From NCBI GenBank assembly GCA_963833465.1, contig CAWHXW010000004.1:1-64000 (forward strand): a DNA stretch of 64,000 nucleotides, written 5' to 3'. Below, one piece after another: positions 1 through 8,677 of this stretch. The position numbers and the translations under genes were made by a program. The stretch comes from Fen-1298 sp963833465 (GTDB taxonomy: Bacteria > Bacteroidota > Ignavibacteria > UBA10030). The notes below the pieces were generated by a model, which was given only the letters and a program-made list of their open reading frames with translations, ran no database searches and was not told where the DNA came from. Numbering within the stretch: the first letter of the stretch is position 1; each line of letters starts with the position of its first letter.

Positions 1-57
1 AGTAGCAGTATTAGGGTTTGCTATGACATTATTTTCCATAGAATTATTCTTTCTGCT

Positions 58-239
58 GCCTAACGGATCGCAACTAAGCTGCGGTAAAGAAAACTTTCCA
101 TTACCATAACCGTCGCGCGCTTGTCCGCCATGCTATACTTTTAGGCGGATAATATAATATTTTTTATTCTATTCATAAACCTTCTCGCGCGGTAAAATGT
201 ACCAACGCTTTCTCCGTCAGCTTGAGTTGCTGGTTAGGC
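58..239 (-). repeat. attC site 1 (of the M50-like cassette)
   Basis: Left box GCCTAAC (58-64) and right box GTTAGGC (233-239). The inner arms CAACTAAGCTG and CAGCTTGAGTTG pair apart from one extra base. The site is about 182 bp. Everything left of base 58 belongs to the next, mostly unseen cassette. Confidence 0.88.
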
Positions 240-270
240 AACATTTAATAGAGTTTTTCATATTTATATA

Positions 271-1071
271 TCAGTTCACATAAATACCGTATACCAATAG
301 TCTGTTAAGAATTACTGTTAACAAGAATATTCCAAATAGTTTATAATTAAATTTATTTAGCTGTTCAAATTCCACATTTGCGTATTTTAGAATATATTTT
401 TTCTCCAAAGCATTTCCATAACCACAGAGAAGAGTAAGAGAACCACCAATAGGAGCAATCAAACTCACTAGAGTTGGCACTGGTAAATTGAGTAAAGTAG
501 TTATCACAAGACCAATAAAAAGAGGGAAAAGAATTAAGTAACGGATAAACTCTTTCCTATCTCTTTCATTTTCTATGACTGTTTTTAAACCCATCGATAC
601 AAAATACTTCATTAAACTATTTATCAAGAAATATAGAACAACCGCTCCCGCGAATCCCAATAGAATGGTTAGCCAAGCAGGGAAACCCAAAACATTGCAG
701 ATATAGCCCGTATCACCTCCAGGAACCAGATAAGCAATAATTAAATAACCACAAAAACCAATATACCCATTGAGGGATGTATAAACGTTGAAGAGGAAGA
801 GAGCATTATGTTGAACTTGTCGGGAACAAATAAAATGAAAAATGATTCCAATTGTTAAGCTCACTATTGGTCCAGCACCTTTAATAAATACATTACTTCG
901 TCCCTGAAAGTCCTTCACTGGAACTTGATGTGTAATTATGATGGATGGATATATGTTGGCATGAACTAGAAGGGATGTGAAGAAATGTCCCGATTCATGC
1001 AATGTCATGACTAGTATGGAAGCGATGATAAACAACATAGTAGAGTTAATAATAATATTTTTCTTTATCAT
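271..1071 (-). CDS. Membrane metalloprotease, M50 (site-2 protease)-like
   Basis: This 266-residue protein is very hydrophobic, with several predicted membrane segments. The first segment carries HESGH (residues 25-29), the HExxH zinc motif of intramembrane metallopeptidases. A GP pair near residue 66 and a GGDTG stretch near residue 118 lie in later hydrophobic regions. Only the HExxH motif is diagnostic; the second metal-ligand motif of M50 (NPDG/LDG) is not clear, so M50-like is an inference from topology and the single motif. The gene is the sole one in its cassette and ends 31 bp from attC 1. There is no strong Shine-Dalgarno sequence before the ATG. Substrate unknown. Confidence 0.62.
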   Translation of the reverse strand: MIKKNIIINSTMLFIIASILVMTLHESGHFFTSLLVHANIYPSIIITHQVPVKDFQGRSNVFIKGAGPIVSLTIGIIFHFICSRQVQHNALFLFNVYTSLNGYIGFCGYLIIAYLVPGGDTGYICNVLGFPAWLTILLGFAGAVVLYFLINSLMKYFVSMGLKTVIENERDRKEFIRYLILFPLFIGLVITTLLNLPVPTLVSLIAPIGGSLTLLCGYGNALEKKYILKYANVEFEQLNKFNYKLFGIFLLTVILNRLLVYGIYVN

Positions 1072-1168
1072 TTTAATAGTAGTTTATGCCGTAATCGACT
1101 TATCTCGCTGACTTATATTAAGAATGATGCCGTGATAATTGTTAGTGCTCATTTTTTTAAAGATTGGC

Positions 1169-1363
1169 GCCTAACGGACCGGCGCTAAGCTGCGGCACTA
1201 ATAATTTTCAAAATGCACAAAACGAAACAAGTTCATGCTGAGAACCAAATTAATAAGTATCAAAGTTATAGGTACTAAACACTGAATAATAAAAACCTCA
1301 ACCCACCATTAGCCATGAATTTCGCACCCAGCTCATTCCGTCAGCTTGAGCGCCTGGTTAGGC
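1169..1363 (-). repeat. attC site 2 (of the ICMT-like cassette)
   Basis: Left box GCCTAAC (1169-1175) and right box GTTAGGC (1357-1363) with paired arms. At 195 bp it belongs to the longer attC type, whose centre shares blocks with sites 9, 10 and 11 (for example AACGAAACAAGTT and CCCACCA). Confidence 0.9.
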
Positions 1364-1969
1364 CGCTTTTTTCGGGAAGAACTTTCCCGTCCTTTGCATA
1401 TAAGCTTTATATTCTTCGCCAAACTCCTTAATCATCATTTCTTCTTCCTTTGGGACACGGATGGAGAAAACGGCAATCACTGCCAACGTTAAAATTGCAA
1501 AAACTATGTTTGCAGTTACTAGAGTAAGACTTGTCGTATAAACAAAAAGAGATGTATAAATAGGATGCCGTATCTGATTATAAGGTCCAGTGGTTATCAA
1601 GTGGTGCTTCTCTCGCAATTGCAACTGAGGTGACCATTCCGTACCAAGCACAGCTTGAGTCCATGTCCAAAACCCAAGACTAGCAAGTCCCAAGGCAAAC
1701 CCCAATAAACGTAACCATATAGGAAGTGGGAATGTGAGCAATCCAATCCAGATCGGATTAATGGCGTATAAGACCAGCCAAGCGATCATAAGAAAGAACC
1801 CTAAAACGCGAATGACAAACATACCACGTCCTTCTCGCTCGATGGCATGACGATCAGGCATCAGACGCTCCCCAGCGTGAAGAACTCTGAGTTCAAAGTA
1901 TATCCGCATAACGAATACACCTCCGAGCAAAACCCAAAAGGCGATACGAAAGATTGATTCTGTAAACGT
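1358..1969 (-). CDS. Isoprenylcysteine carboxyl methyltransferase (ICMT/PEMT-like) family membrane protein
   Basis: A small integral membrane methyltransferase-like protein of about 200 residues. The C-terminal half has the family signature: GPYNQIRHPIYTS, then EEEMMIKEFGEEYKAYMQRT, the SAM-binding and tail motifs of ICMT/PEMT-like proteins. The start is unusual. The first in-frame conventional start is a TTG at 1930, which would cut the first membrane helix. A perfect AAGGAGGA lies at 1977-1984, seven bases upstream of an in-frame ACG at 1969-1967, and the 13 extra residues complete a hydrophobic helix. I therefore extend the gene to the ACG. The stop codon (1358-1360) lies inside the outer box of attC 2. 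Methyl acceptor unknown. Confidence 0.78.
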   Translation of the reverse strand, partial: TFTESIFRIAFWVLLGGVFVMRIYFELRVLHAGERLMPDRHAIEREGRGMFVIRVLGFFLMIAWLVLYAINPIWIGLLTFPLPIWLRLLGFALGLASLGFWTWTQAVLGTEWSPQLQLREKHHLITTGPYNQIRHPIYTSLFVYTTSLTLVTANIVFAILTLAVIAVFSIRVPKEEEMMIKEFGEEYKAYMQRTGKFFPKKAA

Positions 1970-1994
1970 GGAATTATCCTCCTTCTTAAAAGCG

Positions 1995-2152
1995 GCCTAA
2001 CGGTATGCGGCTAAGCTGCAGCGTGACCAATTTTCGTATTGCAACCAAGCCACCGAGTTCACGCTACCAATTGAATTATTAAGCACCACACCTCCACTCG
2101 CAATGTAAATTGCTCCCACGCTCATTCTGTCAGCTTGAGCCGCTGGTTATAC
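1995..2152 (-). repeat. attC site 3 (of the MBL-fold cassette)
   Basis: Left box GCCTAAC (1995-2001), right box GTTATAC (2146-2152), arms GCGGCTAAGCTG and CAGCTTGAGCCGC. It is 158 bp, and its centre closely resembles attC 5 (shared TTCACGCTACCAA and GAATTATTAAGCAC), so the two form a sub-type. Confidence 0.88.
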
Positions 2153-2175
2153 CGCTTGCCTCTTATGTGCCAGTC

Positions 2176-3102
2176 CTACCGACGTGTGCTTGTCGATTCA
2201 ATGTTCTGAGAGTCGTTGGAATTGGCATTGCGTTGCCGGACAAATGTCCGTCGCTCCATCGGCTTTTCGAACAAGATGGCGCTGGGATAAACTGAACGTA
2301 TTTTGGTTGAGACCTTAGTGAATTCGTCCGGATCCACGTGCATTGCCACGATGTAGAACGGTTTGACTCGTTCTGCGATAACCTTTGGAGCACAGCCATA
2401 ACGATCGTATTGATTGAGAAAGAGAAGATCAATGTGAGCCTGTTCGAAGGGGTAGCTTCTCAAGTACGATTCACTCTCAGCAAAGAACGCATCTCCCATA
2501 TGGACAAAACGCGCACCGCCCACTTCGACAACAAAGGCGAGGTTGATCGTTTGAGGTCTATGTTCGTGGTATAGGCAAAGCACGTCGACGGTAACTCCAT
2601 TGTGGATTACCTGTTCGTGAGCACCTACCTTTAATTTAATCTCATGTATTTGATGTTCAATTTTTGTAAAGCCATCGATTGATCTCATCAAGTCCACGAC
2701 TTGCGTGGGAGCAACGAGCCGACATTTGGGATTGCTCTGCAAGCAGGCGAGCACACTCGCCGCATGGAAATGGTCGTCGTCCTTATGCGTGACGAGGATC
2801 AGATCGATTTCGTTGAATGGCTTCTGTGCCTCAATAATAGCTTTAAGAATCTCAGGTCGTAGACCGATCTCGGTTGCGAAGTTCGGTTCGAACAGGGCAT
2901 CTATCAGCACCTTCTTTCCCGCAGTGCAGACCATGAAGCCTTCGTGGGCGAGGTAGGTAACATCAAGAGACGGCTGTGGGTTTTTAGTGGTAATTACTGT
3001 GGTCGAGTCGACGGCCGCGTGAAATTCTCCCGCCTGTAAACCAACCACAACAAGCAACATCGCTAAACAGAAAACACTGATTAACTTTGCAGAATAATTC
3101 AT
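2176..3102 (-). CDS. Exported MBL-fold metallo-hydrolase
   Basis: The 308-residue protein starts with a signal-peptide-like segment (MNYSAKLISVFCLAMLLVVV) and continues with a metallo-beta-lactamase fold similar to the UlaG-like branch: an early strand-turn HEGF (residues 53-56) and VLIDALF (65-71). The metal motif reads HKDDDH (residues 106-111) instead of HxHxDH, so the second histidine is aspartate. HMGDAF and a late AMHVDP supply further likely ligands. An SD (AAGGAA) precedes this ATG; upstream in-frame codons fall inside attC 4 and are unlikely to be translated. Only gene of its cassette. Reaction unknown. Confidence 0.75.
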   Translation of the reverse strand: MNYSAKLISVFCLAMLLVVVGLQAGEFHAAVDSTTVITTKNPQPSLDVTYLAHEGFMVCTAGKKVLIDALFEPNFATEIGLRPEILKAIIEAQKPFNEIDLILVTHKDDDHFHAASVLACLQSNPKCRLVAPTQVVDLMRSIDGFTKIEHQIHEIKLKVGAHEQVIHNGVTVDVLCLYHEHRPQTINLAFVVEVGGARFVHMGDAFFAESESYLRSYPFEQAHIDLLFLNQYDRYGCAPKVIAERVKPFYIVAMHVDPDEFTKVSTKIRSVYPSAILFEKPMERRTFVRQRNANSNDSQNIESTSTRR

Positions 3103-3130
3103 GACAAATTCCTTTTTAAAAATGCAAGCG

Positions 3131-3283
3131 GTATAACGGACCGGAGCTAAGCTGCGGCGACGTGCAGCCAGTTCCATGTAGACTATACGCGCGGCAGGCA
3201 TCGCCTTTCCCTTAAAAAATTTTTCTGTCGCGCGGCGAAATCGTCGACGGCTACTTCCGTCAGCTTGAGCGACTGGTTAGGGC
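3131..3283 (-). repeat. attC site 4 (of the three-ORF cassette)
   Basis: Left box GTATAAC (3131-3137), right box GTTAGGG (3276-3282). It is about 153 bp and of the shorter, GC-rich type. Its centre (CGCGCGGCAGGCATCGCC, CGCGCGGCGAAATCGTCGAC) is nearly repeated in attC 6 and partly in attC 7 and 8. Confidence 0.88.
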
Positions 3284-3630
3284 GCAATGTTACTATTACT
3301 TATGATTCCATTATTTGTGTACCATTGAATATTTTCTGCATCTGTATATTCAATGCAAATAATTTCCAAATTTAACTTTGGAAATTGCTTCTTTAGTTCA
3401 CCGAGTAATTTAACTGCCTGTTCGTAAGTCATCAATAACCCAAGATGTGCATTCCTCAAATGCACTTTTTTTACCCCAGTTTTTGCATCTGTTCCCAAAG
3501 GAACAATAGCCTCAGGAAAATCTTGAGCGAAGCCAAACATTTGTTCTCTGAGTTCTAGGTATTTGTCATTGTAAGCTTTTGAGTAGCCAGAATTATTAGC
3601 GACTAAAAAGCCATAATTCATTTTTGACAT
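3277..3630 (-). CDS. Hypothetical protein (third gene of a three-ORF cassette)
   Basis: A soluble 117-residue protein that I do not recognise. It has no signal peptide or membrane segment. The beginning (MNYGFLVANNSGYSKAYND) and a helical middle (YEQAVKLLGELKKQFPKLNL) suggest a small alpha/beta domain. An SD (AGAGGA) lies seven bases before the ATG. The stop TAA is supplied by the outer box of attC 4. It follows the 128-residue membrane protein after 36 bp, and the three genes of this cassette probably share a transcript. Confidence 0.65.
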   Translation of the reverse strand: MSKMNYGFLVANNSGYSKAYNDKYLELREQMFGFAQDFPEAIVPLGTDAKTGVKKVHLRNAHLGLLMTYEQAVKLLGELKKQFPKLNLEIICIEYTDAENIQWYTNNGIISNSNIAP

Positions 3631-3666
3631 ATTATTTGTCCTCTAATTGTGAGAATTATTTCAAAT

Positions 3667-4053
3667 TCAATTCCAATTAATTTCAAATCCATCTCCTGCG
3701 ACTTTTATATTAGGCGGCTTTATTCTTGTTAAGACACGTACTGCCATAAAACCACCACTGCCCAACAAAACAGCACCCGTGATTAAAGCTACGGCGATCT
3801 TACTGAATGGTTCTTCATCTAAAATGGTTGCAACCAACAACCAGGCTCCAGCCACAGAGACGCCAACACTTATTAGTACAGCAAACCACTCTCTTGCAGT
3901 GATTTTTGCTTTCCATCCCATGGTTAAAAGCGAATCTGACTGCGGATTAATACCGACATGGGCGTCATCTAGTATTCTTACTGGTTTTTGTTCTCGATAG
4001 GATTCTGAGAGCTTTTGAAGCCACCCTTGTTCTGATGTTTTAATTTCATCCAT
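3667..4053 (-). CDS. Small membrane protein, two predicted helices (second gene of cassette)
   Basis: A 128-residue unrecognised protein. The N-terminal 50 residues are soluble and include a RILDDAHVGINPQSDSL segment. Two hydrophobic helices follow at about residues 57-78 and 84-105, then a short hydrophilic tail (NIKVAGDGFEINWN). An AAAGG lies seven bases before the ATG. It is separated by 24 bp from the upstream 67-residue gene, so the two are likely co-expressed. No function can be assigned. Confidence 0.6.
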   Translation of the reverse strand: MDEIKTSEQGWLQKLSESYREQKPVRILDDAHVGINPQSDSLLTMGWKAKITAREWFAVLISVGVSVAGAWLLVATILDEEPFSKIAVALITGAVLLGSGGFMAVRVLTRIKPPNIKVAGDGFEINWN

Positions 4054-4077
4054 GAGGAAACCTTTCGTTGAGTTGAA

Positions 4078-4281
4078 CTACTTTAATAATTTTGAAATGT
4101 GTTTGGGGACTTTGGCTCCTGCTTCCGTCAATCTTTTTGCAACTATTTTTGCCCATTCTTTATCCGCGTGTTTAGCCAAGACCTTTCCAGACTTCACGAG
4201 AATGTCGACTAATTGCCGAGAATTTTTATAGATCGCCTTGGCAATTTCGGAATTAAATTGCCCGATTGGTATTCCTGCCAT
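4078..4281 (-). CDS. Small basic helical protein (first gene of cassette)
   Basis: A 67-residue lysine-rich, mostly helical protein (AKAIYKNSRQLVDILVKSG, AKRLTEAGAKVPKHISKLLK) with no recognised domain. AAAGGA precedes the ATG. It is the promoter-proximal gene of a three-gene cassette, followed by a membrane protein and a soluble protein. A small-peptide/partner role such as toxin-antitoxin is possible from size and context alone, but nothing in the sequence proves it. Confidence 0.55.
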   Translation of the reverse strand: MAGIPIGQFNSEIAKAIYKNSRQLVDILVKSGKVLAKHADKEWAKIVAKRLTEAGAKVPKHISKLLK

Positions 4282-4329
4282 GAGAGTCCTTTCAATGTAT
4301 GTTTAAGAATGCCTGCTCAAATGATTGCG

Positions 4330-4487
4330 CCCTAACGGACTGCGGCTAAGCTGCCGCGTTGAATAATTTCGTGATGCACCCAAGGAAACAGGTTCACGCT
4401 ACCAACCGAATTATTAAGCACTAAACCTTTATTAGCCATGTTAATTACTCCCACGCTCATCCGGTCAGCTTGAGCCGCTGGTTAGCT
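4330..4487 (-). repeat. attC site 5 (of the four-gene cassette)
   Basis: Left box CCCTAAC (4330-4336), right box GTTAGCT (4481-4487), arms GCGGCTAAGCTG and CAGCTTGAGCCGC. It is 158 bp and is a close relative of attC 3. Confidence 0.88.
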
Positions 4488-4565
4488 GGCGTTTGATTTA
4501 AATTTAACAATATTCAGAAGGTTATGTAAATTTAGTATGATCATAGTTATGCTTGCTTTGAAGAA

Positions 4566-5198
4566 CTATTCCTTTCTATAGGTAACTCCAGATTCCAAAC
4601 TTAATGCTAATGAACCGTTTTCTGAAATAACTGTAGCGTATCTTGGAGCTATTGTCAACGGTTCCGACCAATGGAAATAGATCGTTTTATTTTGTTTGTC
4701 ATAAGTATAAGTTCCGAATGCGCCAGTTTTAAAACCTCCTGACATTACTAATGCATAATAACAATCTGAACCTTTGAGTTTTATTATGCCAGTTATTTCA
4801 GGATCGTTCTTTTGATAAAAATATTTACCACTTATCCCATCGCCTGCAATGGAGGAGGCGATCGCTATAATTGCACCTAAGATCGAGATACTGATAAAAG
4901 TAAGTAATAGTTTCTGGGCTTTAGTCATTTTAAAATACCAAATACGAGCAAGTTTATATCCGATATTTCGGGATCTTGAATTAGATAAATGGTTTTGCGA
5001 TTTTTTGCTTGAATCTATAGCTGGCAGAACAACGATTGGTTTGGAGTCTGAATTTATTTTTGGGGGAATTCGTATTCTTGTTTTGCATTGTGAGCACTCA
5101 ACTAATTTGCCGACTAAGGATTCATCGACTGTAATTTCACCGTTGCACTTTGGACAATTGAATTTAAAGTTTGTCTTGTATTTTCTATAATTATCCAA
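4566..5198 (-). CDS. Zinc-ribbon membrane-anchored protein (fourth gene of the long cassette)
   Basis: A 210-residue protein that begins with a zinc ribbon: CPKC at residues 15-18 and CSQC at about 35-38. A linker and one membrane helix follow (about residues 94-117, LLLTFISISILGAIIAIA). The C-terminal part of about 90 residues (GKYFYQ ... GTYTYDKQNKTIYFHW) has an all-beta look and would lie across the membrane from the ribbon. The start is a TTG six bases after the stop of the upstream PD-(D/E)XK-like gene, so translational coupling is likely. I do not recognise the family; the ribbon and the single helix are what is visible. Confidence 0.65.
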   Translation of the reverse strand: MDNYRKYKTNFKFNCPKCNGEITVDESLVGKLVECSQCKTRIRIPPKINSDSKPIVVLPAIDSSKKSQNHLSNSRSRNIGYKLARIWYFKMTKAQKLLLTFISISILGAIIAIASSIAGDGISGKYFYQKNDPEITGIIKLKGSDCYYALVMSGGFKTGAFGTYTYDKQNKTIYFHWSEPLTIAPRYATVISENGSLALSLESGVTYRKE

Positions 5199-5204
5199 CT
5201 TCTA

Positions 5205-5732
5205 TCACACTTTGATTAATTTGGCCCTAAGAACCCTATCTTCTCTTTTCGCAACGATGAACTTGTAGAGTGATTGCTCAACTTCGACATTTAACATTTT
5301 ATATAACTTCCTCGAATCATAAATTTTACCAAACGAGTTATTATCATTTGTTATTTCATAAACAAGTACAACATATTTCTCTTTAATATCATTTTCGTCT
5401 AATGATGAAATCTTCTTGATGCAATCAATAAATTCTTGTTTGTTCTTTTTACTTGGTCTTCCCTTGTAATTTTTAAATTTACCATTTAGATCTCTATGCT
5501 TGTTTAGGAAAAAGAATTTAAGCTCTATGATAATTCCTTTCTTCCGATCTGTGATTAAAAGATCGAATCGTTTCCATTCAGTTTCGAAAACAGCTTTAGG
5601 ATATTGTTTAAATAACTCCTTGATGAAGAAGTAACGGAAGACAGATTCATTTATCCAATCAAGACTGCAATGTCGCAACTCATGAGAAATTGTTACACCA
5701 GTATTCTTAAGTGCATTTTTTATTTTATTCAT
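5205..5732 (-). CDS. Predicted PD-(D/E)XK-fold protein (third gene of the long cassette)
   Basis: A 175-residue soluble protein. The core reads VFETEWKRFDLLITDRKKG followed by IIIELKFFFLN: an acidic residue, then D in a strand, then ELK. This is the layout of the PD-(D/E)XK nuclease superfamily (E...D...ExK). A conserved-looking helix (QEFIDCIKKISSL) and a strand VVLVYEI follow, as in Holliday-resolvase-like and restriction-type members. Assignment is by motif only. SD AGGA lies eight bases before the ATG. It lies between a secreted-protein pair and a zinc-ribbon membrane protein in one cassette. Confidence 0.6.
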   Translation of the reverse strand: MNKIKNALKNTGVTISHELRHCSLDWINESVFRYFFIKELFKQYPKAVFETEWKRFDLLITDRKKGIIIELKFFFLNKHRDLNGKFKNYKGRPSKKNKQEFIDCIKKISSLDENDIKEKYVVLVYEITNDNNSFGKIYDSRKLYKMLNVEVEQSLYKFIVAKREDRVLRAKLIKV

Positions 5733-5796
5733 AAGACGATCCTGCCTTTAATTCTTAACTATAAGGCAATTATTTGCTTTTTACTTATTTGCCAAC

Positions 5797-6948
5797 TTAT
5801 TTAAAAGGTAGATTCGTGAAGGGATTCGTCCCAAATTGACTCAAATAACTAATATCATCGGGGGAAAGTTGATTATTCTTAATCTGTAGCGAACCATATT
5901 TTCTTTCTAGTAACCCATTCTTAGCAATGTTGTAAACATAAATTGATCCATACATATCGGTAATAAGTAGTAAGTCTCCATTAAATCTTACACCACCTAA
6001 TCCTTGTTTAAACTCTAAGCTACTATTAATAGCCTTTTCCAGACTTTTCCTAAATTTTTCTTTATCAACAAATAGAATTTCATTTTCTGTTGATCTTTTT
6101 ACTATACCAAGTTTATTAAAACTCTTGTCCGTAACAATCCCTATTTCAAATTGAGTGGTCTCTTCAGTTCCGCCATACCGTTCTGTATTGGGAAAATCTA
6201 CATAAATTAAATCGCTTGAAAGTGATCCTTTTGATGGAAATGCTTTTAAATAATGATATACATTTTTATACTTTCCTATCAATTGGTTTTTAATCACCTC
6301 TTGCTTTGTTTCGAGATCTACAATTCGAGCTTGTTTTTCGCCATCGAAAACAACCAGAATCGGATGACCGAATTTAAGAGTTATATAAAAAGCATCATAA
6401 GGACTAAAAGAATATGGAATAAATTCTCCGGAACGCAAATTTAGAATATATACCATATCATTATGCTTCTCGTCAAAACTTTTTCTAATAAAAATGAATT
6501 TTGATGAATTTGCCAAGAACAATAAAGGACGCCAATCCGATAATCCCTCTGACGAAAATTTTGAAAATAATTCGGGCTCAATCATTTCGTTTAGCTTTTT
6601 TATATCCTTTAAATTTGCTGGATCAATAAACTCTATCCCTTCTAATGTTATGTTGCTTGAGTACAGTAACGTACGTATTATATCTGAAGATGGTGCTTCA
6701 TCATTTGCGCTATATTGTTTTTTATAATTCAATCGAACCAAATATTCTTTTCCAAAAATTGTGGTCTTAATCGTTTCTTGAGGGCATCTTTCATCTGACA
6801 ATATTCTAAATCCTTCATCATTGATTGACTTGTAATATCCCAATGGATTATTCCATTGCTCAATTCTAAATGCTTCTATTCGCTGAGCTTGCACATTCGG
6901 AAAATAGATGAAAATAATTCCACATAACAGTATTAGTAGGTTTTTCAT
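5797..6948 (-). CDS. Secreted protein of unknown function (second gene of the long cassette)
   Basis: A 383-residue protein with a clear signal peptide (MKNLLILLCGIIFIYFPNVQAQ). The rest is strand-rich with segments such as KFIFIRKSF, MVYILNLRSGEF and ITDMYGSIYVYNI, suggestive of an irregular beta-propeller, but no family is recognised. Its ATG overlaps the stop of the preceding gene (ATGA), with AAAGG six bases upstream, so translation of the two exported proteins is coupled. Confidence 0.65.
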   Translation of the reverse strand: MKNLLILLCGIIFIYFPNVQAQRIEAFRIEQWNNPLGYYKSINDEGFRILSDERCPQETIKTTIFGKEYLVRLNYKKQYSANDEAPSSDIIRTLLYSSNITLEGIEFIDPANLKDIKKLNEMIEPELFSKFSSEGLSDWRPLLFLANSSKFIFIRKSFDEKHNDMVYILNLRSGEFIPYSFSPYDAFYITLKFGHPILVVFDGEKQARIVDLETKQEVIKNQLIGKYKNVYHYLKAFPSKGSLSSDLIYVDFPNTERYGGTEETTQFEIGIVTDKSFNKLGIVKRSTENEILFVDKEKFRKSLEKAINSSLEFKQGLGGVRFNGDLLLITDMYGSIYVYNIAKNGLLERKYGSLQIKNNQLSPDDISYLSQFGTNPFTNLPFK

Positions 6949-8534
6949 TGGTTACCTTTCTTTAAGTGAATGTTAATGAAGGGATTATTGAGAATACTTA
7001 TATCTGCCTCTTGAAGTGCAAGTTTAACTTGAGTCATTCCCCACGCTATTTCAGATTTTGTTTGAACATGAAAATATTTCGGTTTTCCCGATTCGTCTAA
7101 AAGCAAGAGAATATCGCCGGCAACTAGGCCGGTAATTCCTCTTGAATCTGTTGTCATTAAGCTAATATCATTTTTGCCAACCTGTCTATTGAAGACATTG
7201 ACCAATGTGTTATTGTCAACTTTTAAAAATTGTTCAATTTCTTTAACACTCGGAATATCATATCCATATTGTTTAAAAACTTCGTATAGTTGTTTTGCAT
7301 CCAGAAGACCAACGGCCAATTTGTTGGTGTCGCTATTCGAATTTAACATCGAAGAGATAAGATAGCGATTATCGAATAGACCAAGAAATTCAAAGAATTG
7401 TTGTCCGTTAAGAGGATTTGAGCTTATAGAGCTTGACTCTAAGGTTTTTATAAAACATGGAACAATGGCGTCAAAAGAATTGCTTGTTAAATTAGATCGT
7501 ATGGATTGCAGATCATTCATTGCGTTTTTAATAACTTTAGCCTTGTCAATGGTTATAAGTTTCAAGAGAGAATAAATACCTTTTGACCAAGAACCACTAT
7601 TTCTCTGTTGAACAAAGGAATCATATAATGAATTTAAAATTGAAGAATATTTATTTGCTGCTTTCTGAACTTCATCAAGATTTGACTCTTGTCTACTAGG
7701 TAACGACACGCCAAATGTTACCAATCTATTTACGATTGTTTTATATTCATCTCGCCATTTAATTAATCGGATAGCCAAAATACTTATAGGCAGTTCTATT
7801 TGCTGTCGTTTATCAGTTAGAACGCGATTTATGCTTGGTACAATATATTGCCTAATAAATACACTCACACGTTTTTGACGTTCGTATTTATTGTCACGCG
7901 TCTTTATATATGCATTCCATTCATCAGAATACAATTTCGTAGCATCTACACAAAGTATTGACTGTATTCTTTTGTCTGAGAATGGTTCTTTTATGGTTCC
8001 AATTATTTCCGTCGGTGTCCAATATTCAGCATTTACAATTATATGGTAATACTGCCCATTTTTTGCAGTTACAAAAAATCCATCAAAGTTTCTTACAGCG
8101 GAAGTGCCGTTTAAGAGTTCATTGTTATAAAACCGATAATCTATCTGATATTTGTCATAGTCAGAATAAAGTTTTTCATATTCCGTTTGCCTGCTTTGAT
8201 TAATCAATTCTTTCTTGAAAACTCCGAGGCCGTCAATCGATATCGAGTCTTTATCAAAGCTAAGCTTTGCATTATTTAACTGCGATATATCATTTGATAC
8301 TTTGTTAAGCTCTTCTAGGTCAATGGATTTCCCGTCATCCGATATTCCTACTTTTATCTCGATCTCATTGGATTCTGCAAGTCGCACTATTCTTTCAGTT
8401 TTTCTTATTTGTGAATCCAGCGCGGTAAGCCTTTTTAACGATAATTGGATTTCGTTTTCTTGTGAAAATAGAAAGTTTGTGAGAAGGACTGTGAACAAAA
8501 GCGTGCGTATAGTATTATTAATTATTATTTTCAT
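6945..8534 (-). CDS. Secreted helical protein of unknown function (first gene of the long cassette)
   Basis: A 529-residue protein with a signal peptide (about 25 residues, ending in FLFSQ). Residues 28-100 are heptad-like and probably coiled coil (LSLKRLTALDSQIRKTERIV). The remainder is mainly helical with no recognised domain. It starts the four-gene cassette; the leader between the preceding cassette boundary and its ATG is about 143 bp. SD is weak. It is coupled to the next gene by a four-base overlap. No function can be assigned. Confidence 0.62.
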   Translation of the reverse strand: MKIIINNTIRTLLFTVLLTNFLFSQENEIQLSLKRLTALDSQIRKTERIVRLAESNEIEIKVGISDDGKSIDLEELNKVSNDISQLNNAKLSFDKDSISIDGLGVFKKELINQSRQTEYEKLYSDYDKYQIDYRFYNNELLNGTSAVRNFDGFFVTAKNGQYYHIIVNAEYWTPTEIIGTIKEPFSDKRIQSILCVDATKLYSDEWNAYIKTRDNKYERQKRVSVFIRQYIVPSINRVLTDKRQQIELPISILAIRLIKWRDEYKTIVNRLVTFGVSLPSRQESNLDEVQKAANKYSSILNSLYDSFVQQRNSGSWSKGIYSLLKLITIDKAKVIKNAMNDLQSIRSNLTSNSFDAIVPCFIKTLESSSISSNPLNGQQFFEFLGLFDNRYLISSMLNSNSDTNKLAVGLLDAKQLYEVFKQYGYDIPSVKEIEQFLKVDNNTLVNVFNRQVGKNDISLMTTDSRGITGLVAGDILLLLDESGKPKYFHVQTKSEIAWGMTQVKLALQEADISILNNPFINIHLKKGNQ

Positions 8535-8677
8535 AAGGTTAATAGTTCTTATTATTTTTTGATCTGGTGTCCACTCATCTATTAAGGAATAACTATGTAA
8601 TACGATAAAGAAAAATATAGCGATTATAATGTTTTTATATTTATCCTTTCATAGAGAAAGAAAGCTGAGAAAACGCC

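Noticed and set aside
2163..2956. Several open frames overlapping the MBL-fold gene on both strands
   Set aside because: They are shadows of the MBL gene, without RBS or domain features.
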